NCBI RefSeq assembly: GCF_017115105.1
Contig: NZ_JABXKH010000163.1
Span: 19,214 to 83,213, forward strand
DNA: 64,000 nucleotides
Direction of reading: 5' to 3'
Origin: Nostoc sp. NMS2
Lineage (GTDB): Bacteria; Cyanobacteriota; Cyanobacteriia; Cyanobacteriales; Nostocaceae
Part shown: piece by piece, positions 25,356 to 33,830 of the stretch
Position numbering within the stretch: the stretch's first letter is position 1
Layout: each line of letters begins with the position of its first letter
The notes under the pieces: model-generated
Told to the model about the DNA's origin: nothing
The model's database searches: none
What the model saw: only the letters and a program-made list of their open reading frames with translations
Position numbers and translations under genes: made by a program

Positions 25356-26558
25356 GTGTCCAAAAAAAGTTTAGCAAGTTTATCTTCAGCTGATATATCT
25401 GGGAAACGTGCCTTAGTGCGGGTTGACTTTAATGTGCCTGTGGACGATCAAGGCAACATTACCGACGATACTCGCATTCGCGCCGCTCTACCAACCATCC
25501 AAGATTTAACGCAGAAGGGTGCTAAAGTCATTCTCGCAAGTCATTTTGGCCGTCCCAAGGGTGTGGATGACAAATTACGCCTAACTCCCGTTGCCAAGCG
25601 TCTCTCTGAGTTACTGGGGCAAGAAGTCATTAAAACTGATGATTCCATTGGCGATGAAGTTGCAGCGAAAGTTGCCGCTTTGCAAAATGGCCAAGTGCTA
25701 TTACTAGAAAATGTCCGTTTTTATCCAGAAGAAGAGAAAAACGACCCAGAATTTGCCAAAAAATTGGCAGCTAATGCTGATTTTTATGTAAATGATGCTT
25801 TTGGTACTGCACACCGCGCCCATGCTTCTACTGAAGGTGTAACTAAATTCCTTAGCCCTTCTGTGGCTGGATATTTGGTTGAGAAGGAATTGCAATATCT
25901 GCAAAACGCTATTGAAAATCCCCAACGTCCTTTGGCGGCAATTATTGGCGGTTCCAAAGTTTCCAGCAAAATTGGCGTAATTGAAACCCTGCTGGAGAAG
26001 TGCGACAAGCTGATTATTGGCGGTGGGATGATTTTCACCTTCTACAAAGCCCGTGGTTTGAATGTTGGTAAGTCGTTGGTAGAAGAAGACAAGCTAGAAC
26101 TAGCGAAGTCTTTGGAAGCTAAGGCTAAAGAACGGGGTGTTGCTTTATTGCTGCCCACAGATGTAGTATTGGCAGATAACTTTGCCCCTGATGCCAATTC
26201 TCAAACCGTTAGCATTGAGAATATCCCCGATGGTTGGATGGGTTTGGATATTGGGCCAGACTCGGTGAAATTTTTCCAAGATGCCCTTGCAGATACCAAA
26301 ACGGTAATTTGGAACGGGCCAATGGGTGTATTTGAGTTTGATAAGTTTGCGGTAGGTACGGAAGCGATCGCTCATACTCTCGCTGAAATCGGTAAAACTG
26401 GTACAACCACCATCATTGGCGGCGGTGACTCAGTAGCGGCTGTGGAAAAGGTTGGTTTAGCAGACCAAATGAGCCACATTTCCACCGGCGGCGGCGCTAG
26501 CTTGGAGTTACTTGAAGGTAAGGTATTACCTGGAATTGCAGCTTTAGATGATGCTTAA
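25356..26558 (+). CDS. pgk: Phosphoglycerate kinase
   Basis: A 400-residue enzyme interconverting 1,3-bisphosphoglycerate + ADP with 3-phosphoglycerate + ATP, in glycolysis and the Calvin cycle. The N-terminal RVDFNVPVD substrate motif, SHFGRPKG, GGSKVSSKIGVIE, the hinge and the C-terminal nucleotide motif GGGDSVAAVEK are intact and the length is normal. It starts at GTG 25356 (MSKKSLASLSS), eight bases after CAGGAGAG. A stem-loop follows at 26611. It is a single housekeeping gene here. Confidence 0.98.
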   Translation: MSKKSLASLSSADISGKRALVRVDFNVPVDDQGNITDDTRIRAALPTIQDLTQKGAKVILASHFGRPKGVDDKLRLTPVAKRLSELLGQEVIKTDDSIGDEVAAKVAALQNGQVLLLENVRFYPEEEKNDPEFAKKLAANADFYVNDAFGTAHRAHASTEGVTKFLSPSVAGYLVEKELQYLQNAIENPQRPLAAIIGGSKVSSKIGVIETLLEKCDKLIIGGGMIFTFYKARGLNVGKSLVEEDKLELAKSLEAKAKERGVALLLPTDVVLADNFAPDANSQTVSIENIPDGWMGLDIGPDSVKFFQDALADTKTVIWNGPMGVFEFDKFAVGTEAIAHTLAEIGKTGTTTIIGGGDSVAAVEKVGLADQMSHISTGGGASLELLEGKVLPGIAALDDA

Positions 26559-26610
26559 GAAAATTAGCCCTTAAGCTATTGAAAAAATCTGGTAGTTTTT
26601 GATAATTGTG

Positions 26611-26638
26611 GTAAGGGTGCGGTGTACCGTACCCTTAC
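26611..26638 (+). terminator. Stem-loop terminator after pgk
   Basis: GTAAGGGTGCGGT and ACCGTACCCTTAC pair with one mismatch around a two-base loop, 53 bases after the pgk stop and before the AAA ATPase gene. Confidence 0.6.
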
Positions 26639-26695
26639 TATATTTATTAGCATTTTTGGCAACGATACCACCAGAGTTGTGGAGGTGAAAGTGTA

Positions 26696-27868
26696 GTGGC
26701 AAGAATTGAAGAAATTTCAGTCAAAAACTATAGGGTTCTCCAAGATGTCACCCTAAAAGATATCAAACCTTTTTCCGTTTTCCTTGGCCCTAATGGTAGT
26801 GGCAAAACTACTTTTTTTGATGTGATAGGTTTTCTTTCAGATTGCCTTACTACTAATGTTCGCAAAGCCTTAGAAAAGCGAGGGAGATTTCAAGAAGTTA
26901 TCTCCCGCGATTGTCAAGGTCAAGAAATTAAAATTGTAATTCAGTATCGTGAAGATAATAACTCTCCTAAAATCACCTATACAGTTGCTATTGCTTTACA
27001 AAATGGAGCGCCAATTGTTTCAAGGGAAACTCTCAAATGGAGGCGTGGTTCTCATGGACAACCATTTGATTTTCTGAAGTTTGAAAATGGGGGAGGTGAA
27101 GTAATTAGTGGTGAAAATCCCGAAATTAATGATAAAAGAATTCACTATCAAATGGATGACCCCAGTTCCTTGGCTATTAAAACTATAGGTCAATTATCAG
27201 ATAACCCACGTATTGCTAGTTTGCGCCGTTTTATTGAGGGATGGTTTCTATCTTATTTTATACCAGATCAAGCTCGTCAGCTAGCGACTGCTGGCGCAAT
27301 GGAACATCTCTCTCGTGAAGGAGACAATATTGCTAATGTAGTTCAATACCTTGCTGATGAACATCAAGAAACTTTATCTAAAATTTTGAAGTTACTGGCT
27401 AGCCGTGTTCCCCAGTTAGAAAAAGTGGAGTCGGAGCCAACAATTGATGGTAGACTGGCTCTTTTATTTAAAGATGCACCTTTTAGTAAGCCATTTTTAG
27501 CAAGGTTTTCCTCAGACGGAACGCTAAAGTTACTGGCATATTTAATATTATTAAATGACCCTAATCCTCCTCAGCTACTTTGTATTGAAGAGCCAGAGAA
27601 TGGACTGCACCATAGAATTCTTGACTCATTAAGTGAGGAAGCTCAGGCTTACTCGCAACGCGCACAAGTATTTGTTTCTACCCACTCCCCATTTTTTGTT
27701 AACACAATAAAAGATGCTAGACAACTCTGGATTTTCCAACGCGATGACAAGGGTTATGCAACTGTTACAAGGGCTGACAAAATCGATGATGCTAAACATT
27801 TTATAGAATCCCAAGCAGGCTTAGGTGATCTCTGGTCTGAGGGATATCTTAGAGGATTACCTTACTAG
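26696..27868 (+). CDS. AAA-family (AAA_21/SMC-like) ATPase of a two-gene defence-like operon
   Basis: A 390-residue ABC/SMC-type ATPase of the OLD/RecF-like class. Walker A GPNGSGKT lies at 31-38, right after the ISVKNYRVLQDV segment typical of this group, Walker B plus catalytic Glu in LLCIEEPENGLHH near 296, and the switch His in VSTHSPFFV near 328. A helical insertion between (about 170-255) should make the arms. GTG start at 26696, nine bases after GGAGGTG. The DUF4276 gene begins 11 bases downstream, so they are cotranscribed. ATPase + TOPRIM-like pairs act in anti-phage systems such as PARIS and, as single fusions, OLD/Gabija; a defence role here is inferred, not shown. Confidence 0.9.
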   Translation: MARIEEISVKNYRVLQDVTLKDIKPFSVFLGPNGSGKTTFFDVIGFLSDCLTTNVRKALEKRGRFQEVISRDCQGQEIKIVIQYREDNNSPKITYTVAIALQNGAPIVSRETLKWRRGSHGQPFDFLKFENGGGEVISGENPEINDKRIHYQMDDPSSLAIKTIGQLSDNPRIASLRRFIEGWFLSYFIPDQARQLATAGAMEHLSREGDNIANVVQYLADEHQETLSKILKLLASRVPQLEKVESEPTIDGRLALLFKDAPFSKPFLARFSSDGTLKLLAYLILLNDPNPPQLLCIEEPENGLHHRILDSLSEEAQAYSQRAQVFVSTHSPFFVNTIKDARQLWIFQRDDKGYATVTRADKIDDAKHFIESQAGLGDLWSEGYLRGLPY

Positions 27869-27879
27869 TAGTAGCAATT

Positions 27880-28464
27880 ATGCACATAGAGTTTTTAGTA
27901 GAGGAACCTTCAACTGAAGTTGCTTTAAATTTTATTGTCCCTAAAATTATAGGTGATACTCATACGCTGAAAATTCATAACTTTCAAAATAAAGGTAGAC
28001 TTTTAAAAAGACTGCCTGAGCGGATGAAATCTTATGCTAAATTTGTACCTGATGACTGGCGGATCGTGATTTTATTAGATGAAGATAGAGCTGATTGCCA
28101 AGAGTTAAAGAGGAAACTTTGTGATGCTAGCAGTGTTGTGACTAAACAAAAAGGAAATATTGTTCTCCATAGAATTGCTGTAGAAGAACTGGAGTCATGG
28201 TTTATAGGTGACGTAACAGCAATTAGGGCTGAATATGAAAAGATCCCAGTTTCTTTATCCCAGCAAGCCAAATTTCGGAATCCAGACACTATTAAAGGTG
28301 GTACATGGGAGCAACTAGATAAGATCCTCAAAAAATATGGTTATGAGACAGGTTTACAAAAAATCGACTTTGCTGAGAAAGTTTCTCCCCACATGGATGT
28401 AGAAAACAACCTCTCTAAAAGTTTTCAGATTTTTCGAGATGGACTAAGAAGCATCGTCAAATAA
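27880..28464 (+). CDS. DUF4276 protein, TOPRIM-like, partner of the AAA ATPase
   Basis: A 194-residue protein of the DUF4276 family. FLVEEPSTE at 5-13 places a Glu at the end of the first strand, and VILLDEDRADC near 67 gives a D-x-D pair; Glu plus DxD is the metal-binding pattern of TOPRIM nucleases. A conserved VEELESWFIGD (about 103-113) and the GGTWEQLDKILKKYG segment are also seen. It is encoded 11 bases after the ATPase gene. Together they could form a split OLD-like nuclease in which ATPase state controls cleavage. The nuclease assignment is inference from the motif, not from a structure or search. Confidence 0.85.
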   Translation: MHIEFLVEEPSTEVALNFIVPKIIGDTHTLKIHNFQNKGRLLKRLPERMKSYAKFVPDDWRIVILLDEDRADCQELKRKLCDASSVVTKQKGNIVLHRIAVEELESWFIGDVTAIRAEYEKIPVSLSQQAKFRNPDTIKGGTWEQLDKILKKYGYETGLQKIDFAEKVSPHMDVENNLSKSFQIFRDGLRSIVK

Positions 28465-28521
28465 AATTTATTAATCAGGTAGTTATTACTTATAATAAAT
28501 TACACAAATTTGGAGGAAAGT

Positions 28522-29139
28522 GTGGAAACCAAATGGCTGGAATGGGCGCAAAAATTACAAGCGATCGCTCAAAATGGTCTAACCTATTCTGAAGGGCCTT
28601 TTGATATTGAACGATATAAACAATTACGAGAGATCGCCACAGATATTATGGCGACTTACTCGAATGTAGAACACAGCTATATCCTCGATTTATTTAGCCG
28701 TGAAGAAGGATATGCAACTCCCAAAGTTGACGTGCGGGCGGCAATTTTCCGTGATGATACTATATTGTTAGTCAAGGAAAAAGCAGACGGTTGCTGGAGT
28801 TTACCTGGTGGATGGGCTGATGTTGGCGAGTCGCCCAGTGAAGTAGTTGTGAAAGAAGTATATGAAGAATCTGGATATCAAGCACGCGCTATTAAATTAC
28901 TAGCAGTTTATGACAGAAACAAACAGGGACATTCCCCGTTGCCGTTTTATGTGTATAAACTGTTTTTTAAATGTGAACTTATTGGTGGTTCTCCATTATC
29001 AAGTATTGAAACTGAAGATGTCGGTTTTTTCTCTGAAGATGCTTTACCAGAACTTTCTATCGGACGGGTGACGACAGCACAAATTACCCGGCTTTTTCAA
29101 CATTATCGCCAACCAGATTTACCGACAGACTTTGATTAA
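28522..29139 (+). CDS. Nudix hydrolase with N-terminal helical domain (ADP-ribose pyrophosphatase-like)
   Basis: Start at GTG 28522, five bases after GGAGG; an in-frame TTG at 28510 overlaps that ribosome site and is unlikely. About 205 residues. Residues 1-62 form the helical Nudix N-terminal domain seen in ADP-ribose/nucleotide-sugar Nudix enzymes (DIERYKQLREIATDIMA), then the catalytic domain with box GGWADVGESPSEVVVKEVYE-ESGY, complete except Lys for Arg. The substrate is not determined by sequence. It lies 57 bases after DUF4276 on the same strand, so cotranscription is possible; however such Nudix genes are common on their own. Confidence 0.88.
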   Translation: METKWLEWAQKLQAIAQNGLTYSEGPFDIERYKQLREIATDIMATYSNVEHSYILDLFSREEGYATPKVDVRAAIFRDDTILLVKEKADGCWSLPGGWADVGESPSEVVVKEVYEESGYQARAIKLLAVYDRNKQGHSPLPFYVYKLFFKCELIGGSPLSSIETEDVGFFSEDALPELSIGRVTTAQITRLFQHYRQPDLPTDFD

Positions 29140-29141
29140 AA

Positions 29142-29182
29142 TAATTCGTAATTCGTAATTCGTAATTCGTAATTCGTAATTA
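29142..29182. repeat. Heptamer tandem repeat (TTCGTAA)n
   Basis: About five to six direct copies of AATTCGT; the complement of the ACGAATT arrays at 22194 and 47500. Confidence 0.9.
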
Positions 29183-29296
29183 AGTTTTGCATTAGCGTTC
29201 GCGCAGCGTCTGGGGATTTTAACCCCACCACAAAACTTGTCGCGCAATATAAGCGAGGAACTTAGTACAGGTTTGCGTAAAAGCGTAGCGTTTTTA

Positions 29297-29569
29297 ATGC
29301 AAGCTAATGCATTAACAATGCAAGCCAATGCGTTAACAATGCAAGCTAATGCGTTAACAATGCAAGCCGATGCGTTAACAATGCAAGCTAATGCGTTAAC
29401 AATGCAAGCTAATGCGTTAACAATGCAAGCTAATGCGTTAACAATGCAAGCTAATGCGTTAACAATGCAAGCTAATGCGTTAACAATGCAAGCTAATGCG
29501 TTAACAATGCAAGCTAATGCGTTAACAATGCAAGCCGATGCGTTAACAATGCAAGCTAATGCGTTAACA
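29297..29569. repeat. 13 tandem copies of a 21-bp unit
   Basis: The unit ATGCAAGCTAATGCGTTAAC plus A is repeated 13 times with only C/T or G/A variants (GCCAATG, GCCGATG, one GCATTA). It is 3 x 7 bp, so it reads through in all frames. The plus strand encodes MQANALT heptads (TTG start possible at 29237, or ATG at 29297, stop at 29650), and the minus strand also stays open (29119-29646, heptad NALACIV). I cannot say that either is a protein; the plus-strand heptad could form a coiled coil. Confidence 0.95.
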
Positions 29570-29662
29570 TTGTTGGGTATTGCCAAAATTAATTCGTTAC
29601 GAATTAATGAAATGCTGTACTTAGACCCCTCAAAAATGTTAACCAATTAGACGCGGATACTT

Positions 29663-30991
29663 TTAAGGAAATATTGCTAACTCTGTTTCTGGGTCAAAAA
29701 AGTGAATTTTCTCTGGAGTTAGCGATAACCATAATTGCTCACCAGCTTGTACAAAACGGTCTGGGGGAATTCGCACTTGTAGGTAATTGGCTGTAGTGGC
29801 AGGCTGAGAACCAGGTTCGGCAATCTTAACAGCGAGAAAGGAATCGTTACCGAGATTCTCTACCAAATCTACTTGCACTGGTAAATTTTTGGTGGCAGGC
29901 ATACTCAAGTTCAAGTGTTCTGGACGAATCCCTAAAATTAGAGTTTTCCGATCGTATTTTTGTAGGGCATTTCCCCAAACTTGTGGGAGGGTAAAACGAA
30001 ACTGAGAATGCGTAATCAACTGAGGGGCTTGAAATTCTACAGGAATAAAATTCATCGGTGGTGAACCAATGAATTCTGCTACAAAAAGATTGGCAGGGCG
30101 GTTGTAAAGTTCTAGGGGAGAAGCTACTTGTTGAATTTTACCCTCGGACATAATTGCAATGCGATCGCCCATTGTCATCGCTTCTGTTTGATCGTGGGTA
30201 ACGTAAATTGTCGTTGTCCCCAGTTGGCGCTGCAATTTCACAATTTGGGCGCGGGTTTCTGCTCGCAATTTTGCATCTAAGTTAGAAAGCGGTTCATCCA
30301 TTAAAAATACTTGAGGGTCACGCGCGATCGCTCTTCCCAATGCAACCCGTTGTCTTTGTCCCCCAGATAGCTGTTTGGGTAAGCGATTCAGCAATGTTTC
30401 AATTTGTAACAGTTGAGCAACACTACGCACCTGTTGATCCACCGCCCGTTCTTTGTCAGAAATGTAGCGTAGTCCTTTAGGTAACTTTCTTGTCGCACCT
30501 ACGAAGAGATTTTCTGCCCACGTCCGAAGATAAGGGGATGAGGGGGATGAGGGAGTATTTTCTCCTCTGCTCCCCTGCTCCTCTGCTCCCCTGCTTCCCC
30601 TACGGCGTAACCCAAAGGCGATGTTGTCATACACCGTCATGTGGGGATAGAGGGCGTAATTTTGAAATACCATTGCGATGTCGCGTTCTTTGGGTGGTAG
30701 GTCATTGATTAAGCGATCGCCTACCCAGATATTACCGCCAGTCATCACTTCTAAACCAGCGATTAACCGCAGCAAGGTGCTTTTCCCACAACCAGAAGGG
30801 CCCACCAGCACCATAAACTCGCCATCTGCGATCGTCAGGTTAATCCGCCGCAAGACGTTAACACTTCCTGCACGTTCTTGTGCATCAATTTTCTCCCCAG
30901 ACGTAGGGGAAGATTGGTTTTGTAAGGAAACACTTTCCCCTTTACGTGAGGAAAAACTTTTATAAACGTTTTCTAAAATAACTTGAGACAC
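29663..30991 (-). CDS. MalK/UgpC-type sugar ABC transporter ATPase with repeat-derived insertion
   Basis: About 442 residues from GTG 30991 (MSQVILENVYKSF); the frame opens at TTG 31003. Walker A GPSGCGKS, Q-loop FQNYALYPHMTV, signature LSGGQRQRVALGR, Walker B VFLMDEPLSNLDAKLR and the H-loop THDQTEAM are intact, followed by an OB/TOBE regulatory domain (GIRPEHL). It energises an importer for sugars or sugar phosphates whose permeases are not in this window. Family members have about 360-380 residues; the excess lies in a segment between YKSF and VLRRINL and in a roughly 50-residue, Ser/Pro/Gly-rich block after IAFGLRRR, encoded by STRR-like DNA around 30535-30600. Both are between structural elements, so function may be kept. 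Confidence 0.92.
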   Translation of the reverse strand: MSQVILENVYKSFSSRKGESVSLQNQSSPTSGEKIDAQERAGSVNVLRRINLTIADGEFMVLVGPSGCGKSTLLRLIAGLEVMTGGNIWVGDRLINDLPPKERDIAMVFQNYALYPHMTVYDNIAFGLRRRGSRGAEEQGSRGENTPSSPSSPYLRTWAENLFVGATRKLPKGLRYISDKERAVDQQVRSVAQLLQIETLLNRLPKQLSGGQRQRVALGRAIARDPQVFLMDEPLSNLDAKLRAETRAQIVKLQRQLGTTTIYVTHDQTEAMTMGDRIAIMSEGKIQQVASPLELYNRPANLFVAEFIGSPPMNFIPVEFQAPQLITHSQFRFTLPQVWGNALQKYDRKTLILGIRPEHLNLSMPATKNLPVQVDLVENLGNDSFLAVKIAEPGSQPATTANYLQVRIPPDRFVQAGEQLWLSLTPEKIHFFDPETELAIFP

Positions 30992-31000
30992 AATGACTAA

Positions 31001-31090
31001 CAACTAATGACTAATGACCAATACTTCGGCTTACCTCGACTTCGCTCGGCACAAGTCGCTCAGTACAAGTGACTAATGACCAATGACAGT
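31001..31090. repeat. TAATGAC heptamers flanking a CGACTTCGCTC-type repeat
   Basis: Heptamers such as ACTAATGACCAATGAC flank CTCGACTTCGCTCGGCACAA. The same composite, including the flanking heptamers, is present at 46538-46612. Confidence 0.8.
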
Positions 31091-31197
31091 TTAGCGCCAA
31101 TAATACATGTTCAGGGTAAATACGAAAAGTAAAAAAAACAGCTTGCACCATCAAAAGCAAACTACCCTAGATTTTAGGGCTATTAGGAGGTGTTGTT

Positions 31198-32454
31198 ATG
31201 ACTACCGATATACCTAAAAATCTTTCCCAAGACTCAAGTATTAACGCTGTCCATGACATTGTAGACACACAAACCACAGATTGTTGCATTGTGGGTGGGG
31301 GGCCAGCCGGAGTAGTTTTGGCGCTGTTGTTAGCGCGTCAAGGCATTTCGGTGATGCTGTTGGAAGCACACAAAGACTTCGATCGCGATTTTCGCGGTGA
31401 CACGATTCATCCGTCGGTGATGGAAATTATGGAAGAATTGGGACTTAGCGATCGCTTGCTAAAACTTCCCCATGCCAAAATGCGCCAAATTAGGTTTAAA
31501 ACTCCTCAAGATACTGTCACATTGGCAGATTTTAGCCATCTGAAAACCCGCTACCCCTACATTACAATGCTTCCCCAGGTAAAATTCCTGGAGTTCATCA
31601 CCCAAGAAGCACAAAAATATCCAAGTTTCCATCTGGTAATGGGTGCGAATGTGCAAGAATTAATTACCGAAAATGGCGTAATTCAAGGTGTCCGCTATCG
31701 GGGAAGCGGTGGCTGGCATGAAATCCGGGCAATACTGACGGTGGGTGCAGACGGTCGCCACTCACGTTTACGCCACCTGGGTGAGTTTGAATCCATCGAA
31801 ACCTCACCGCCAATGGATATCCTTTGGTTTCGCTTACCGCGTCAGCCAGGAGACCCAGAAGGGGGAATGGGGCGCTTTGGTAAAGGTAAAATCATGGCCA
31901 TGCTTGACCGTGGTGATGAGTGGCAAGTTGCATATATCATCCCCAAGGGAGGCTATCAACAACTGCGGGTTGAGGGTTTGGAGGAGTTAAAAAAATCTAT
32001 TGTGGAAGTAGTGCCAGAATTCCAGCAACGCATCCAAAATTTACACGATTGGTCACAAATAGCTTTTCTTTCAGTGGAGTCCAGCCGCGTCAAACGCTGG
32101 TATCATCCCGGACTGTTACTCATCGGTGATGCGGCTCATATAATGTCTCCTGTGGGTGGAGTTGGCATTAACTACGCGATTCAAGATGCTGTAGTCGCAG
32201 CGAATGTACTCAGCAAACCGCTCAAAAATCGACAAGTACAACTTAGCGACCTAGCAAAAGTACAACGTCAACGCGAATTGCCCACACGCATCATTCAGGC
32301 ATTTCAAACTTTTATCCAAAAGCGGGTATTTGCCCCGGTTCTCATCTCAAAAAGCACCTTTGTACCACCTGCGTTTTTGCGCTTACCCATCTTGCGCGAC
32401 CTCCCAGCCAGGTTGATCGCCTTGGGTGTTTTTCCAGTTCACGTCAAGACTTAA
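31198..32454 (+). CDS. FAD-dependent monooxygenase (PHBH/UbiH-like)
   Basis: A 418-residue group A flavoprotein monooxygenase. The N-terminal FAD dinucleotide motif IVGGGPAGVVLALLLARQG, the DG motif GADGRHSRLR near 185 and the GD motif LLIGDAAHIMSPVGGVG near 312 are complete. It hydroxylates or epoxidises an unknown organic substrate using NAD(P)H and O2. AGGAGGTGTTGTT precedes the ATG, a strong ribosome site, so expression may be high. There is no partner gene nearby; the last 35 residues are basic/hydrophobic and could touch the membrane, as in UbiH relatives. Confidence 0.9.
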   Translation: MTTDIPKNLSQDSSINAVHDIVDTQTTDCCIVGGGPAGVVLALLLARQGISVMLLEAHKDFDRDFRGDTIHPSVMEIMEELGLSDRLLKLPHAKMRQIRFKTPQDTVTLADFSHLKTRYPYITMLPQVKFLEFITQEAQKYPSFHLVMGANVQELITENGVIQGVRYRGSGGWHEIRAILTVGADGRHSRLRHLGEFESIETSPPMDILWFRLPRQPGDPEGGMGRFGKGKIMAMLDRGDEWQVAYIIPKGGYQQLRVEGLEELKKSIVEVVPEFQQRIQNLHDWSQIAFLSVESSRVKRWYHPGLLLIGDAAHIMSPVGGVGINYAIQDAVVAANVLSKPLKNRQVQLSDLAKVQRQRELPTRIIQAFQTFIQKRVFAPVLISKSTFVPPAFLRLPILRDLPARLIALGVFPVHVKT

Positions 32455-32836
32455 ATTTTTGCCAATAATTTTTTCTATTTCTGAAATGGGTGGTACAATT
32501 ATACTACTCAATGCAGAATTGAATGCTCAATTTAGTCAAGCGAGGGTGGCGGACGGCATACTTGATGCTGTTCAAAGCGATCGCTTGGCTTTTATGCTAG
32601 AAAGGACTAGAAAGAATTCAGCACCCAGGAGTCAGAAGTCAGAATTGATAAGGAGTTTAGTATGATTGGTATATTCATTCATCAAGTGTTATTCTGACTC
32701 CTGAATTCTCTTAGAAAATTTGTTCAAATATTATTAAAAAATGCGAACAATTAAACATATCTAGATATTAATTGGCACTACATAGAAAAACCCCCTCTTT
32801 TTCAACCAGTACTTTTTGCAGTCAGGAGTAATTTTA

Positions 32837-33517
32837 ATGAACAGCTGCGTTTTGATGGCGGAAATTATTAACGAACCACAACTCCGCTATACAGCCGATA
32901 ATTTGGGAGTTACGGAAATGCTGGTGCAGTTTCCCAATTCCCTGAAACCAGAAGATCCGCCAGCCACCCTGAAAGTTGTCGGCTGGGGGAATTTAGCGAC
33001 AGAAATCCAGCAAAACTACCACCAAGGCGATCGCGTCATCCTCGTAGGACGTTTAGGCATGAATACTGTTGAGCGTCAAGAAGGTTTTAAAGAAAAACGC
33101 GCTGAATTGACAGTACAACAAATTCAACCTGTTGGAGGTAGTTTTAATACCGATCCATTGCCTTCGGCAACCGTAACTCCATCATTTACTGAAACTACTC
33201 CACGACAAACATCTTCAGCATCTCGTCCTCCACAAAAAGACGTTGACACTTACGAGTCACCACGTCCAGCACCTACCCCGACTGCAAATCCTGTTGGCGT
33301 TGCTCCCCAAACGACAAATTACGAACCCGTACCCCAATCTACAAATTATGAACGAACTACTTATCCAGCAGTGAAAGTAGAAGAACCAGATCCAGATGAT
33401 ATTCCCTTCGTGCGCTCCGTTGATTCCAGAACTGCTTCATCTGGCTTGCTTGATTTCTACGAAATCGAAAGCCAATGCCCGCAGATAGGAATCAGTCATA
33501 ACTTCAAGTTTATCTAG
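32837..33517 (+). CDS. ssb: Single-stranded DNA-binding protein with extended C-terminus
   Basis: About 226 residues from ATG 32837 (MNSCVLMAEI), with CAGGAG upstream; a start at 32816 is less likely. Residues 1-105 form an SSB-like OB fold (VVGWGNLATEIQQNYHQGDRVILVGRL), followed by a Pro/Thr/Ser-rich disordered linker. The canonical protein-interaction tip DDIPF occurs at about residues 187-191 but is not terminal; 35 further residues (VRSVDSRTASS... NFKFI) follow. In bacterial SSBs the terminal Phe is needed to bind partner proteins, so the tail may mask the tip or mark a stop-loss. This is probably a secondary SSB. Confidence 0.88.
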   Translation: MNSCVLMAEIINEPQLRYTADNLGVTEMLVQFPNSLKPEDPPATLKVVGWGNLATEIQQNYHQGDRVILVGRLGMNTVERQEGFKEKRAELTVQQIQPVGGSFNTDPLPSATVTPSFTETTPRQTSSASRPPQKDVDTYESPRPAPTPTANPVGVAPQTTNYEPVPQSTNYERTTYPAVKVEEPDPDDIPFVRSVDSRTASSGLLDFYEIESQCPQIGISHNFKFI

Positions 33518-33543
33518 CTTGAGTTTGACTAACTTGTTTACTG

Positions 33544-33830
33544 TGTGAGTGTAATTCTCACCGCCTTGGTATCAAGTTGATACATAGCCCAGTTTAGGAG
33601 AATTGGCACCCCTGCTAAATCGGTGCATGGGCTAAAAGCTGGTAACTTAAAACCGCGTTAGGAACCCCAGCGAGTATAGATAGATATGGTTACGAGAGAA
33701 ACCTGTGGCTGAACTGTCGTTATGTTGAAGTAGCCAAAAGCGGTTGATAGGCTGCAACCAAAAGGTGATGGTGAAAGGTCTTGCATGGTGAATGGATTGC
33801 AGTTACGTGACGAGTTTCAAATTCTACAAA
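33544..33830 (+). ncRNA. Group II intron-like structured RNA, 5' fragment (tentative)
   Basis: GTGTG at 33544 matches the group II 5' splice consensus GUGYG. It is followed by consecutive stems: GTGAG/CTCAC, GTATC/GATAC, TAGCCCAGTTTAG/CTAAATcggtgcaTGGGCTA, and by purine-rich spacers (CGAGTATAGATAGATATGGT, GGCTGAACTGTCG) similar to domain I of cyanobacterial group II introns. No reverse transcriptase frame and no domain V hairpin is seen downstream, so it would be a dead fragment. The rest of 33518-34066 is AT-rich with a weak minus-strand frame only. Confidence 0.4.

Noticed and set aside
28522..29139. Nudix hydrolase as a firm third member of the AAA-DUF4276 system
   Set aside because: The 57-base gap permits cotranscription, but this Nudix type is common alone, so it is mentioned only as a possibility.
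29142..29569. Possible CRISPR array because of regularly repeated units
   Set aside because: The units are contiguous, with no unique spacers, so this is a tandem repeat.
29119..29646. 175-codon minus-strand frame across the 21-bp array
   Set aside because: It is open only because a 21-bp unit without stops is repeated; flanks are heptamer repeats and the tail of the Nudix gene.
32426..32665. 79-codon plus-strand frame after the monooxygenase
   Set aside because: It overlaps the end of the real gene and continues in repeat DNA (CCAGGAGTCAGAAGTCAG); there is no ribosome site.
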